DNA of 64,000 nucleotides from Angiostrongylus vasorum (GCA_018806985.1 JADANN010000105.1:281374-345373); one strand, 5' to 3'. Positions 1-11,340 are shown, counted from the stretch's first letter. Notes: a model not told the origin generated them from the sequence alone. Numbers and translations are program-made.

Positions 1-2
1 AT

Positions 3-2905
3 CCAATTTCATTGGACCCTGTGGGAGTTCTCACACCCAAACGCATTCTGAGGTTCTTATGGTACCATGTAAGTTTATGATTCTTGTTAATAGCAAAATA
101 CCCACGAAACGAAGATGTTGCTGTTAAAGTCGCTATTCGATTTTTTGTTGCCCAAATGGTGCTTTTTATATTTTAGGGGCAAGATATCTTCCAACCAAGT
201 CATTGTATCAAAACTCCAAAACAACTAAATATCGGAACATGGAAAGGCATTCATGTCGTATGCCCTTTTCTTTTTTATCTTACTAGTAATTTGGTTAAGC
301 CGTTACCTCTAAGGTTTACCCTCATACTCCTTTGATTGATTGCTTGGACATGCTTCTTAATATTGGTGTCTCCTCAGTGCCAGTTGTTGAACATCCTACT
401 CTCAGGTATTCGTGTTAGACTTCAACTGTTCAGTCATCCTTTCGTTTTGGAATTACATACTTTTGGAATTATGTTCCATCCATTCAGAGTTATTGACGTA
501 TATTGTCGTTGTGACGCAATGAACATTGCCATGCAAAATGAAGACTTTAAGCTTAAAATAAACGTGAAGGAAGCGCTTGAGTTCAAAACCTTTGCTACGG
601 TAGGTTATTTCTTATTCATTTCCGATTTTGCCAACATCCATTATTTTCAATTACATTTATAGAAGCATATAAACGCCTATGCAGACAAATCTAAATAAAA
701 TCGAGCTTTTCAATTGTAATTTTTCCAAGACTTGCGGCGTAACGTGGTCGAATATGGTCGCAATGCAGAGTGATTTCAATTTGGTAATTAGTAGGTTTTT
801 GAAGAGTTCTAACTTCCACCAAACATCTTTCTTGAAGTGAACGTCGGCTATGATCGCTTCATTATAAAAGAGCTATAATTTCTCTATTTCCTTTATTTCT
901 CACTAAACAACATTCTTCTGCGTACAGAGAATTGCAAACTAGGTGCTTCCCTGTCAGCAGAATATTTGAGATGATCGATAACGATGAAGTAAATAATAGT
1001 TCTGGCAAAAAGAGCTTAGAATAGTATATAATACATGGCCACTGCCAATCTTCAATTATTTTTCTATCTTAGAAAAAATTTAAAAAAGTAATTGAATTGT
1101 GTGCTAATACGTTTGCGAAGGAGCGTGTTGATTTCAATGCTGCAGATACGAGAATGACGGCTGCAGTCAACTTGAAATCCACGTATTTCAAATCATATTC
1201 AGCTGTGCTATTTGAAATAAGGATCACTAAATCTTTTATTGGCAGCAGAGTAATACTCTTATTATGTCATTATAGTCCACCACTCCCAACAGTTTACCGC
1301 CCCACTGTGGCTGGGAGGTGTTCCTGGGTGTACTGCTGCGATGTAAACCGGTTGATTCATCTTCCCGGCAAGGTCTCCTAAGCTGAGGACCATCAGAAAG
1401 ACCAGCTAAGAGTGGACCAATTCCAGGATCCGCCACCGTCCCGGTATCAAACTAGTCGCGTGGTGGCAAATTTCCTTCTGATCCACAAGGGCTGCGACTA
1501 CCTGTGGTGGTGACGACCTGGGGCAGACAAACGGCAAGCTGACCTCGGGACTTTAGGGAAGCACAATTGTAAACAAGCAAAACTCCGAAAAATGGAGAAT
1601 ATGCTGGTCTCCTTCACATTTAGTGAGGGACAGGCGGCCCAACTAGTCAAGTGAGTATGGTCCACCATACAACTGTCCACCATACAGCATTGTTGCCACC
1701 CTTTGAAAGTGTTTTGCAACTTATTTTTCCGTCTATTTCTACACTTTTCATATTTTTTCGTTTCCATATGACAATCTCTCAATATATTTCATAGAAATTA
1801 CTCATCTTTGCTAACCACCAAGTACAAATTTCAGGTAAAGAATTGCATATATGTAAGGACTGCAACTTTTAAGCAAAAATTGCTAATTCAGTGCAAAATA
1901 CGTAACCTGTTCTTATAAATAAAGTAAAACTTGTAGACTGTAAGGAAATCTTAAGCACTATGTTTCAACACTAGTCTAAGGTTGTTAGACTAAGATTCGA
2001 TGACTGTTTCTGTGAGTGTCGAGCCACTCCTTCGGGCCCCGATGATTTATCATTTCGCCATACCGAAATGCTCTGCCCAACATTCGAAATTCGATTCTCA
2101 AATAGAAGCATCTATATTTTTTGCAAAATACACCATGCTTTGCACACTCTCTTTGGAAGCAGTGGTCTCCAGTTGAAGAGTTAATTTGTCCGAGGAAAGC
2201 TCTTTTCGCAAATTATTAAGTGTAGAGAACAGCTTACCATGCGCCACGGCTGGCGCAGCATCTACGTTGAACAAGCTACAGACCGGCGATCAAAAAAGTT
2301 TAGTGTTTTGCAAAGCAAAAAAAAATCGAAAAACGAATGCAATGCACTTTCTACACCTGCCCTTACCAAATACTGGCACCCAATGCAGCTCCCGCGTCAA
2401 CGAAGCAACGCATTATGATACTTTCACGAACACTGCCGCTGTCGCATGGCAGTCCGATCGGATCGCGTGTCACTGGAGAGCGATTGACATGCGCATTGAA
2501 ATCTAGGTGTGCGATCAGAAAAGAACAGCAGCGTAAATATTGAAACCAACGGGCATGGTCGTGAAAGGGTTAACGCAGTGCCAGTGAAACATTTACGTGA
2601 TTGGGTTTCCCAAAAATTGGAGAAGTGAAATTTTCGCTACTATATAATTTACAATCAGGAGTTTCAAGATTTTTTCCTCGTAGGATCGTGCTTGTGCAGT
2701 TGTCGTGAGTGAAGGCGAATCGTTTCACAAAGTGGTTTACAAGTTGGTCGAAAACAATGTTCATCGAGCTTTCATCATAAATTGCAGCAGCGTTATTCAG
2801 GTTTGTTTGCTTATTTGCACTAAATTTTCTGTGAATGGACAAATAACAAAATCTGAAAGCTATGATTTGTTTCAGTACGGATCTCCCTCATACAAGGGAT
2901 CTTGA
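3..2905 (+). CDS. AMPK gamma-like CBS-domain protein, 3' part, last CBS domain truncated
   Basis: Proposed exons are 3-68 (continuing off the left edge), 378-599, 2684-2800 and 2876-2905, all joined in phase 0 with GT/AG borders. Exon 1 reads GVLTPKRILRFLWYH, like the CBS2 end of AMPK gamma subunits. Exon 2 contains VIDVYCRCDAMNIA and a NVKEALEFK stretch, like CBS3. Exon 3 contains FHKVVYKLVENNVHRAFIIN, like the nucleotide-facing part of CBS4. In the family this regulatory subunit binds AMP/ADP/ATP and controls the AMPK kinase. The usual GVISLSDI-type end of CBS4 is missing: after a 75-nt intron the frame ends with YGSPSYKGS and a stop. The first half of exon 2 (378-480) matches the family poorly, and another frame there is also open. 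Intron 600-2683 carries an R2 repeat. A divergent nematode paralogue or a decaying copy are both possible. Confidence 0.6.
1280..1700 (+). repeat. R2 dispersed repeat (intronic copy)
   Basis: This is one of about nine copies of a 350-400 bp repeat in the window. It starts near 'gtttaccgcc', passes through 'ccaccgtcccggtatcaaac' and 'tgatccacaaggg', and ends near 'tatggtccacc'. No frame in it is conserved between copies. It sits in the long intron of the AMPK gamma-like gene. Confidence 0.75.
1701..2683. other. AT-rich remainder of long intron
   Basis: No recognised gene. A 106-codon open frame (2186-2506, plus strand, TTG at its start) has no family match that I can see, and no splice support was found. 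I treat it as intron sequence. Confidence 0.4.
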
Positions 2906-3009
2906 GCCTGTTAGTCACGAGGCTACGTCGCGCGTCCCCAGGTAGAGGATAGGTGGTTAATCGTGGGCCAAAAGCGACCTTTGCTTTCCTAAGACCTAAG
3001 TAGATCCAG

Positions 3010-5317
3010 AGGATGGACTCTCTGGTTCTGCTGCGCCGATTTGGTATTTAAGAGACGTATTCACGCGCGCGTGTATGGGTGCGTTCTCGCCTATGCGGAT
3101 TGTATTCTACAACTCAATTCGGCCAAAAGCCTGCAGTCAAGTGACAGGGAAGTGTATGGGAGGCGATTAGAGTCGCCTCCAACAAATAAGCTCTATGTCC
3201 AGTCTGGGAGAAACTGGCAAGCTACCCGTGAGCATAACCACCCCCCACGTTCAGAGCCCAGCAAGCTATACGTGGGTATCAAAATGATGCTAAACACAGT
3301 AAAAAAAAAGGGCCTCATTCCCCTAACCCCGAAAGAGCTTCCAATTTCGCAGCGTTAAGTAGGGACGAGTACGGAGAGGCTGCTAAAATCGCAGGACCAA
3401 TGGAAGCTGCCTGGATTGCGAAGAACTAAGGTGACGATCTGTTCCTACAATGCACGTACACTTGCAACCGAGCTCTCCATGGAAGACTTGATCATTCAAA
3501 AAGAAGGATATTGCATGACGTCATCGGCCTAGCCATGACGAGATGATACCATCCATTCAACGGCGTCATGACACCTGAGAAGAACTGTTCTTTGGAACAT
3601 GCGACATTATAGGAGTCGGCGGCGGCGTCAGCGTTCCTGTCAACGCGAGTTTGTCCGTGAACATCTACTCATTCGAGCAATTAGCAAGCCGAATCGAACG
3701 TTTACGATTAAAAAGATGTGGATCAATACCGGCTTCGACAATCTTCGTCTTTTACGTGCCGATGTCGAACTATCGCGAAGAAGAAGTCGAAGCGTTCTAC
3801 TAATGGGCTTAGAGAAGTTCTAGCGAAAAGACCATACATTCTTCAAGATCATCATTGGAGATTTCAACGCCAAGATTGGATCCAGAAGAACGTCTGAAGA
3901 ACGTCACATTGAGACCTATGGATCAGAATAGAATGAGCACGGTCAACGGCTGTCTGAGTTCATCACAACGATCGAGACTAAAGCATTCGCGAAGTCCACT
4001 GAAGCTTTGCCAATTACGATACAAGACCAAGATTATTGCACTCCGACGCCGAAGCGGAGTGGTAACAGCGTCCAGAAAGGCAATGGAGAAAATCACTCAC
4101 GACTACTACTCAGAACTCTTCAGTAGCCACGTCTTTCTTCTGTTATTTCAAATAAAAGAGCCATTTCTGTCTTACAAAAATCCAAACTGCCATTTCGTCG
4201 GTGAGAAATCGAACAGCACCAGGTCCGGACAGGGTAAGATCAGAACACCTGAAGAACCTTCCGCCACTCCTCGTAAACACAGTGGGTCGGCTCTTTACAT
4301 GTTACCTGTCTGAATGCAATGTCGCTATTCAGTGGAAAAGTACTACTGCTTAAGAAGGATGACCGCCAAGATATCGGCAAATATGGCCCAATCTACTTGC
4401 TGTCTGTGGTCTACAAACTTTTCACTCGAGTTTTTCTAAACAGCATTGACAGAACACCGGACTTCGTGAACAGCCATGTGAGCAAGCAGGGTTTCGAAAA
4501 GGATTCAGTACGATTGACCACATCCACACGCTAACACGACTCATTAAACTATTGCAAGAGTACAAAGGAGCGCTCTGTCCCTACTTCGTCGATTTAAAGA
4601 TGATTTTTGATTCAATTGAGATAGAACCAGTCATTGAAGCCCTGGACAGTTAGGGTGTCTCTACCCACTGATTAGAGATTCTTCATGAGCTGTACAAAAA
4701 AATTTTACAACTAGGGATATCGCCATTCTATGACAATGTTGACATCGACGTCAAAATAGTGGTCATGCAAGGCGATACCATCTCTCCAACATTATTCACC
4801 GCCACCCTCGAGAAAGCCATGCGAATAGTGGAATGGGATGACAAAGGAGTTAAAGTCGATGGTCGGCAATTACACCATTTTTTCCTTTGCTGATCACATC
4901 GTTCTTGTAACACCAAACATTAGCCAAGCGCAATGAATGCTTGCCGACTTTGATGAAGACTGTGGAAAGATTATTCTTCCACTAAATCTCACAAAAAACA
5001 ATATTTGTGAGGATCGGACTGGTTTCTTACGTCCCATTCGCTCTCAACGGAACGAATATCTCCGAATCGTGAAATCAACATGATGAACAACTTAGCTCAA
5101 GAGTTGAGCTGGAGGAAATAAGCGTCTGGGGGAGCTTTCAAGAGCATCGAGGATGTAGTGAAGAGAACAAAGAATACCTGACTCCGTACCCACATTTTTT
5201 GACTCAACGGTACTTCTCGCCTTAAGGTCTGCCTCAGAAACCTGGACGCTGCGTTAGCAGAGTGAAAAAATCACTCAGCGTTGTTGAGAGCACAGTCGAA
5301 AGGACGATGCTAGAAGT
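3010..5317 (+). mobile_element. RTE-type LINE relic, copy A, 5' part (endonuclease and RT)
   Basis: The 5' region (about 3010-3480) is shared with the relic at 13,185. Endonuclease fragments lie at about 3480-3900, for example 'ttggagatttcaacgccaag'. RT fragments follow: PIYLLSVVYKLFTRVF (fingers), FVDLKMIFDSIE (motif A region, normally ...DYEKAFDSVE), QGDTISPTLFTATLEKAM and FADHIV (FADDIV box, mutated). Frameshifts and stops occur throughout, so it is dead. The element continues at 8701 after the PLE insertion. Confidence 0.8.
5306..5317. repeat. Left target-site duplication of the PLE
   Basis: 'gatgctagaagt' occurs here and again at 8701-8712. The two copies exactly bracket the Penelope-like element, and deleting one copy plus the element restores RTE reading (TMLEV followed by SRVTQVRKG). 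Confidence 0.8.
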
Positions 5318-5356
5318 TCACAGGATCGACTTTCTATTAACCTCGGCATTGGAATA

Positions 5357-6447
5357 TGAATGCGTCGTTTTCTTGTTCAGCAATCGCGAGGTTGTTAAAC
5401 GGCATACATTTACTTCCATAGAAAAACACAATACAATACAACAGTAGCTGACGTGTCGGCAGTATCGCCTTCTTCAGAGCCTGGAAGGGTATACTGATAT
5501 ACAATTTACTGGGCGAAGCGCTTCAATAACACTTACAAAAAAGACGAAAAAACTCTATGGTAATTACATGGTCAACAGCTTCTCGAAAAACCCACCTCTT
5601 TTTGCTGATTATAGTCGCATAAGGTTGATGACTGCACCATCTCACATCAGAAATTGATGCGAACGTACGGGGTCAGGTCGCGTATGACCTCTGGGCATTA
5701 ATCCCCGCTATTCATTGTAGGGTTTTTGGCATTTATCCAAAAAAGCGTCAAGAAGTTTTCGCGCTGGTGTTTTAGTCTCCTGCGCAAGGATACTGACTTT
5801 TACTTCAAAATCGTCTCCGCTATGCTTTTCTATCCTATGCATGCCTTGTGGGATACTTTGTCTTAGTTTTCGTTTGCCATCTAGATGTTCTTTTATACGG
5901 ATACACAAAGCTCTGCCCGTTTCGCCAATATATTCATCTCTGCAATTATTACAAGAGATCAGGTATATCGCACCCTGAACTCATGCAATCACCGTCCCCT
6001 GCCGTAAGGGCAAATTACGCAATTTGTTGTTTCACATAGACGGTCATACAGGCGGCTACGAACTAACTGACGACGTAGAGTAGCCGGTGGTATTTCAACT
6101 AGCGCTATCCGATTCCTCTAGACCTGCCCTTCTTAAGCATCGTTTAATAGCTACGCTAAATTCGTCGCTAATAAAAGGCAACATAAATGGGACTTTCTTC
6201 TGACCATGTGTTTCGCTTGGGCGCGTTGCTCTCCTTCTAAACTTATCTCTTGGGGTTACTATTTCGTAGCCATTGGAGATGACTATTTGCCGAGCCAAGT
6301 CGTGCGATTATTCTTAGTTCTCTGGTTGTGCACACAGAGGTGGCTGTTCGAAACATGTTTCTCACAAGCGCCCTCTTTGTGTGTGAAGGGTGGGAAGAAA
6401 GGAAATGAACGAGGATGTTCTTGTTACTTGGCTTTCGGTACAGGTTT
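5357..6447 (-). repeat. PLE inverted arm, left
   Basis: Inverted partner of 7586-8700. It includes the element terminus, the hammerhead-like motif, the GIY-YIG coding end and the RT thumb end. Divergence is visible: a frameshift separates the RT end from the following coding, and the ribozyme core is mutated. Confidence 0.8.
5446..5478 (-). ncRNA. Hammerhead-ribozyme-like motif, core mutated
   Basis: The reverse strand carries CTGAAGA and a GGC/GCC stem, but the expected GAAAC core reads GACAC. The right arm has the intact form at 8578-8610. Hammerhead motifs are known from the terminal repeats of PLEs. This copy should be inactive if the motif is functional at all. Confidence 0.4.
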
Positions 6448-7577
6448 ATTTGAACGTTTAGAAACGGAAGCCAGTTTTTTCTCGGTTTCTCTCGGGTGAA
6501 CTTAATGTACTCAGATTGCTCGTTCAATAATTCAAAGCATTTGTCCATCCCCTCCTGCGTAGAGAAGATGACAAAACAATCATCTATGTACCTGCAGTAG
6601 ATTAGGGGGCCGGAGACCGAGAACGGGGCTTCTACTTTAGACACAAACGCAATGGCAAGGTTTGGCGGCAGTCGCTGTCCCATTGCCAACCCCCTTATTT
6701 GCGCGAAATATTTCCCAGACCATCTGAAAATCGAGCAATTTAGGCACTCCTTTAGGAGAGCCATTAGCTGCTGAATGGACAAGCCAGGCATATTTATTCT
6801 TCCTTCATGTTCAACAAGAAGTTCGAAGATGACTTGCATTGCGAAGTCATTCGATACGTTGGTGTACAACGCAGTAACGTCGAAGGACTCCATCACGTAC
6901 GCGTTATTAGGAGACGCGTTACGTAGACGTTCTAGGAACATTTGGGTGTTTGTGAGGTGAGCTGGAATATGGTTAAGCAACTGGGTAAGTATTAGGCTTA
7001 AAAACCAGGTTATTCTATCCGTTGTCCCGTCTACACAGCTGATGATGGGTCTAACCTTAAATGATGACGGATTGGTTGACGCAAGATCATCAGGTGATAC
7101 CAACTTATGTGTTTTAATAAGTAGGTATAGGAGGGGAGATGTTGGTGTAACGATTTTAAAGTGCGAAATAACCGATGGTTTTAAACCTGCAGCCTTTGCC
7201 ACACTGACCCATTGACTGTTTAGCTTTCGGTATTGACTTTTGTATTCCTTTTCAGAGGATGGGCGATAGAGGGTAGCATCACTAAGATGTTCCTCTGTTA
7301 TCTCAACATCCAGCTGGCGAGGAATAACTACGAACTCTCCCCCTTATCACTAACAGACAATCTTATTCTTTTTGAGTTTATTAATTCTCTAATTTCTCGC
7401 ATGCCACATTTTTTGTGCGGCTGTAAGGTTAGAGATAAACTTTCTATCGCGGTAGTGATTAAGGGTCTTGAGAACGCCATCCGAAAACATGCGGAATTTT
7501 ATGTCAACTCCATCGTTAGGGTCCTGCTGTCTAAAAAACGTCTTTGGGAAAGGAGATATCAAGTAGCGGTTACCTGA
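5708..7577 (-). pseudogene. PLE reverse transcriptase and endonuclease, frameshifted
   Basis: Reading from 7577 down, an N-terminal part carries FVVIPRQLDVEITEEHL but is broken by at least two one-base shifts (near 7345 and 7385). A 319-codon RT stretch (7202-6243) follows, with KVRPIIS, SFDVTALYTNV (motif A), GLAMGQRLPPNLA (motif B) and YCRYIDDCFVIF (YxDD catalytic motif). After another shift near 6300 come the connector (6298-6095) and the GIY-YIG end (5908-5708, IKEHLDGKRKLRQ and ARKLLDAF). The RT catalytic aspartates are present, but the coding is not continuous. Confidence 0.85.
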
Positions 7578-7585
7578 CAAAGTGG

Positions 7586-8378
7586 TACCGAAAGCCAAGT
7601 AACAAGAACATCCTCGTTCACTTCCTTTCTTCCCACCCTTCACACACAAAGAGGGCGATTGTGAGAAACATGTTTCGAACAGCCACCTCTGTGTGCACAA
7701 CCGGGGAACTAAAGGAAGAATCGCGCGACTTGGCTCGGCAAATAGCCATCTCCAATGGCTACGAAATAGTAACCCCACGAGATAAGTTTAGAAGGAGAGC
7801 GACGCGCCCAAGCGAAACACTTGGCCAAAAGAAAGTCCCGTTTATGCTGCCCTTTATTAGCGATGAAGTAAGCGTAGCGATTAAACGATGCTTAAGAAGG
7901 GCAGGTCTAGAGGAATCGGTAGCGATAGTTGAAATACCACCGGCTACTCTACGTCGTCAGTTAGTTCGTAACCGCCTGTATCACCGTCTATGCGAAACAA
8001 CAAATTGCGTAATCTGCCCTTATGGCAGGGGACGGTGATTGCAAGAGCTCAGGTACGATATACCTGATCTCTTGTAATAATTGCGGAGATGAATATATTG
8101 GCGAAACGGGCAGGCCTTTGTGTATCCGTGTAAAAGAACACCTAGATGGCAAACGAAAACTAAGACAAAGTACCCCACTAGGCACGCATAGGATACAAAA
8201 GCACAGCGGGGACGATTTTGAAGTAAAAGTCAATACCCTTGCGCAGGAGACTAGAACACCAGCGCGAAAACTTCTTGAGGCTTTTTGGATAAATGCCAAA
8301 AACCCTACAATGAATAGCAGGCATGAATGCCCAGAGGTCATACGCGACCTGACCCCGTATGTTCGCATCAATTTCTGA
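7586..8378 (+). pseudogene. PLE 3' part: RT thumb, connector and GIY-YIG endonuclease
   Basis: This is a 5'-truncated copy. The frame from YRKPSNKNILVHF runs to CVICPYGRG near 8038. A one-base shift then leads into 8022-8378, which carries IYLISCNNCGDEYIGETG, the conserved Arg/Glu-His in LCIRVKEH, and a downstream acidic residue in LLEAFWI. The CxxC before YIG is usual for PLE endonucleases. The polypeptide would cut DNA for element insertion, but no RT core is attached to this copy. Confidence 0.85.
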
Positions 8379-8577
8379 TGTGGGATGGTGCAGTCATCAA
8401 CCTTATGCGACCATAATCAGCTGTTCTAATCTTCCTCATGGGAAGGCACGTAAAAAAGCGGTGAGTTTTTTCGAGAAGCTGTTGACCATGTAATTACCAC
8501 AGAGTTTTTTCGTCTTTTTGTAAGTGTTATTGAAGCGCTTCGCCCAGTAAATTGTATATCAGTATACCCTTCCAGGC

Positions 8578-8610
8578 TCTGAAGAAGGCGATACTGCCGA
8601 AACGTCAGCT
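8578..8610 (+). ncRNA. Hammerhead-ribozyme-like motif in PLE arm
   Basis: The sequence contains CTGAAGA (CUGANGA box), a GGC/GCC stem II with loop GATACT, then GAAAC followed directly by GTC and AGC. This matches the minimal PLE hammerhead, whose stem III is so short that such motifs are thought to act as dimers. I call it from motif order only; folding was not computed. Confidence 0.45.
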
Positions 8611-8700
8611 ACTATTGTATTGTATCGTGTTTTTTCTATGGAAGTAAAAGTATACTGTTTAACAACCTTGCAATTGCTGAACAAGAAAACGACGCATTCA

Positions 8701-9055
8701 GATGCTAGAAGTATCCCGTGTCACACAAGTCAGGAAAGGACTCTGAAGCTGCGACTTGCGTCATCGATCAAATTTGAAAATGGCTTCCTGTACACTAAGC
8801 ACTCGAAGATAAGGTGGGCCGGAAACGTAATGCGAATTAACGACAACCGATGGACGACAGTAGCCGTTATTCGCCGGATTTCTTTGAATGTCAAACGCAC
8901 TACAGGAAGACCACCGACCAGATGGCCAGAGTTCTTCACTAAAAGACTAAAAGAAAGGTATAGTGCTCAACGTGTTTCTAGAGCGAGCAGAACCCATTGG
9001 GCCTCTTTTGCATGCGACAAGGAAAAATGGAAGATTTACTGGCGTTCGCTCTAGT
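8701..9055 (+). mobile_element. RTE-type LINE relic, copy A, 3' end
   Basis: This continues the element cut at 5317. Out-of-frame remnants encode the RTE C-terminal signature (RWAGNVMR, DDRW-like, GRPPTRWPEFF). It ends near 9055 ('cgttcgctctag'). Positions 8701-8712 are the right copy of the PLE target duplication. Confidence 0.75.
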
Positions 9056-9461
9056 CACTCGACGGTCAACGGGTCTACAGGTGATACAGGTGAAATGATC
9101 CGAACCAATATGTCCAATATGTAGCACTTTGCCTTCTACACATTATTTGGCGTATCCATATTAGGAGCATGACACTTTGTTGAAGCCAGAAACGAAATAA
9201 GTTTGAAGAAGAAGAGCCTAATCAGCATTTTGCTCATGATTCGTTGCCGGCTTTTGTATAGGATCGGCTTGATGACTGGTTTGTGAGGTGCTTCTGGTTT
9301 TAATACCACATATGAAAACCCCTTTAATTGTTTTACTGTTTCTCTTAATGATTGAAACAGAAAGCCTATGGTACAAAACGAAGATAAATCATGAAAAGTA
9401 TTGAAGGATTCGAATATCACTGCGATATGGGTAGTACGCACTGTGAAATGTAGATGTGGAC

Positions 9462-9689
9462 CTACATATCTGCAATGTTAATTGGGCGTTCTTCATATGT
9501 TCTTTCTCCACAATAATTTCTACATCTGCTATAGAATTTTTTGCGATCGTTGATGAAAGCCATGCTTAAGGGAATAGTCTCGATCTCCGATGTGATGAAA
9601 GCTGTGGTTCTCCAGCCTGGTAGCCACTTAAATTCGTACTGCATTTCACATAGACGGTTTTCAGAATTCGTCTTTGAAACGCCAACCAT
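9462..9689 (-). CDS. Unrecognised ORF, 75 codons
   Basis: An ATG-initiated frame (starts MVGVSKTNSENRLCEMQ) with protein-like composition ends beside a possible donor ('gatatgtaggtcc'). No family is recognised. It overlaps, on the opposite strand, the 9665-9690 exon proposed below, so at most one of the two is likely real. Confidence 0.22.
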   Translation of the reverse strand: MVGVSKTNSENRLCEMQYEFKWLPGWRTTAFITSEIETIPLSMAFINDRKKFYSRCRNYCGERTYEERPINIADM

Positions 9690-9826
9690 GGTTAGTTATG
9701 AGCATTAAATTTCGAAATACCGAGTTACATAGAATTGAATTTCAGGAGACTCAGGTAGAAGAAGTGGATAATGAGGACACGGAGATTTCTTGCACGAGTC
9801 GCAGTTTATCTCGTACACTTTCTTAA
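9665..9826 (+). CDS. Possible 3' exons of an unrecognised gene
   Basis: Two phase-compatible exons are seen: 9665-9690 after 'ggttttcag', with donor GTTAGT, and 9746-9826 after 'gaattgaatttcag', ending at TAA. The terminal exon encodes an acidic then Ser/Arg-rich tail (ETQVEEVDNEDTEIS...SLSRTLS). Upstream exons were not found. Function unknown. Confidence 0.35.
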   Translation, partial: NSSLKRQPWLVMSIKFRNTELHRIEFQETQVEEVDNEDTEISCTSRSLSRTLS

Positions 9827-10590
9827 GACCTTCTGATTCACCACTTTTTTTGTAGCTTTTAGATTTCTGTACTACTTTATACGGTGTTTTCTGCAGGTTT
9901 TAAGACTGGTATTTGAAAGCTGTTTCTCGTAATGTAGTCTAATATCTTTATCATTTACTGTTATCTAGTGTTCCGTATTCTTTCACTATAGTTCTCATGT
10001 GAGTTTTTTACCATTGTGATTGTTTGCTTTTAGTCGTGATATCTCCTCAAATCTGTTTCTGTTTCACTATATAGCGAATGATCCGGCTGGAAAGCTAGCA
10101 GTTCCTTGTCGAAGCGAATAAGAATTTTAAATAAGCAGGCCCATAGCAACAAAATATGTTAGGTGGGATTCCTTGATTACCCAATATTATCTACATTTAT
10201 AACGGAAGTCTTAAGATTTTGACGCAGTTACATAATTCTAAAAGATTCTGAAGGGATTGTTTTGAGGGATTTATGTATTTCCTTTGTGGCTGTGATCCAG
10301 CTGACTACCGTGTGACAAATTTAAACAATTTCAGAGAGACTACTTAGAAATATTTCGTCATATTAATTTTCCTCACGATTACTGCGGATCCTCGTAGTTT
10401 CCACTTTTCTGGCACTCAGATTATCCGTGTAATTTTTTTAGTGCGGCAATTATCATCTCAAGTTTATTTCGTCTAGTAATTTCCTATATAACTGAGCTGA
10501 AAAACTCTTATTCAGTTCCCGCTCCTTCGCCTTCTTTAGAGAGCGTTGGTCTGGGTCGATTTTCCACTGCTCATTGAAGTAGAAAACTAT
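9827..10590. other. No gene recognised
   Basis: AT-rich intergenic or intronic DNA. I see no repeat family copy and no convincing exon. Confidence 0.5.
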
Positions 10591-10595
10591 GATTA

Positions 10596-10835
10596 TTGCT
10601 ACCGGAGCTTCATGAAAGTCGGCTTTTTAATATATTGCCACGCCACGTGGCAGCAGATGAAGTCCTGTCTGCTAGAGGACGCACGGCCCTCCAAAATGCA
10701 GATCATCCGCCTAGCGAAGTTCTCCATTCTAGCGGTGCTCCCTCCAAGGGTTCCACTTTATGTGACAGCGACCACTCCCACTACGACATCGACCAACTGT
10801 GGAACATCGTCTCCGATCAACGCAGTTCCGAATGA
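10596..10835 (+). CDS. Possible terminal exon, unknown protein
   Basis: An 80-codon open stretch ends at TGA. It has protein-like composition (LHESRLFNILPRHVAADEV, then a Ser/His/Asp-rich tail ending VSDQRSSE). No ATG opens it, so if real it is a 3' exon whose acceptor I could not place. Another frame (10546-10857) is also open. The 'NILPRHVA' string weakly recalls cyclase helices, but nothing after it supports that. Confidence 0.3.
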   Translation: MLPELHESRLFNILPRHVAADEVLSARGRTALQNADHPPSEVLHSSGAPSKGSTLCDSDHSHYDIDQLWNIVSDQRSSE

Positions 10836-11109
10836 GGCGAATTTGCCAAAACGATAGCTAAATAATATAATTGTTTTAGGCCAACCTTGTGTTAGCTCAA
10901 TCATGTGGAACGTTATTGATTATTATTACCGAAGTCTGTAAGAGTCGGTTTTTAAGATATTACTATGATTACTCAATCATTCTCTGCAAAATTTTCTTTG
11001 CTGTTTTCTATATATTTGTACGTGCGATAGACCCATCGCGCCATTTCCCCTACATGTTAAGAACGGTCACCGAAAACTGAGAAGAATTTCGTCAACGCTC
11101 TCTTGAATT

Positions 11110-11340
11110 ATTAAGCTAACACGGGATTTCTAAGAATGATCTATTCCGCTAGCGATTCGACGTATTCGTCCTTTTTTGTGGACGGATTGACTCGATTCGG
11201 TTATCCACAGCTGTTTGCTGTGGGGTCTTCGTTATTACATTGAGTCGTATACGTTAGAGTGAAGCATCAACCATCCGAATAAAGCAACATTGCTCGGCAA
11301 TAGAAAATATTTTTCTTCCCTAAAGTCTAGAGACAATCGT
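11110..11340 (+). repeat. R4 dispersed repeat
   Basis: Diverged copy of a 200-250 bp repeat also seen at 20,830, 32,090 and 62,091. Shared landmarks are 'taagctaacacg', a 'cagtcgattgtccaca'-like block and 'gaataaagca' near the end. Confidence 0.5.

Larger units (their letters stand above)
5318..8700 (-). mobile_element. Penelope-like element (PLE) nested in an RTE LINE
   Basis: A minus-strand copy (5318 to about 7585) carries the reverse transcriptase. It is joined head to head to a 5'-truncated plus-strand copy (about 7586-8700) carrying the C-terminus and GIY-YIG endonuclease. The outer parts form inverted repeats (about 5357-6447 against 7586-8700). A left-end extension of about 39 nt (5318-5356) has no partner on the right. 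This inverted partial-copy layout with a 12-bp target duplication is typical of Penelope-like elements. Both copies carry frameshifts. Confidence 0.85.

Noticed and set aside
928..1024. Possible terminal exon (ELQTRCFPVSRIFEMIDNDE...).
   Set aside because: It does not join any neighbouring exon in phase, and the AMPK gamma model needs none here.
730..1249. Exon-like frames at 730-783 and 1073-1249 (KKFKKVIELCANTFAKERV...) with phase 0 and plausible splice sites.
   Set aside because: The AMPK gamma family joins the 599 border directly to the exon at 2684, so these would be extra insertions. Kept only as a caution that splice and phase fit alone can mislead.
8022..8378. GIY-YIG nuclease as a cellular DNA repair gene.
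   Set aside because: It is the C-terminal domain of the PLE, continuous with RT thumb sequence and flanked by element termini.
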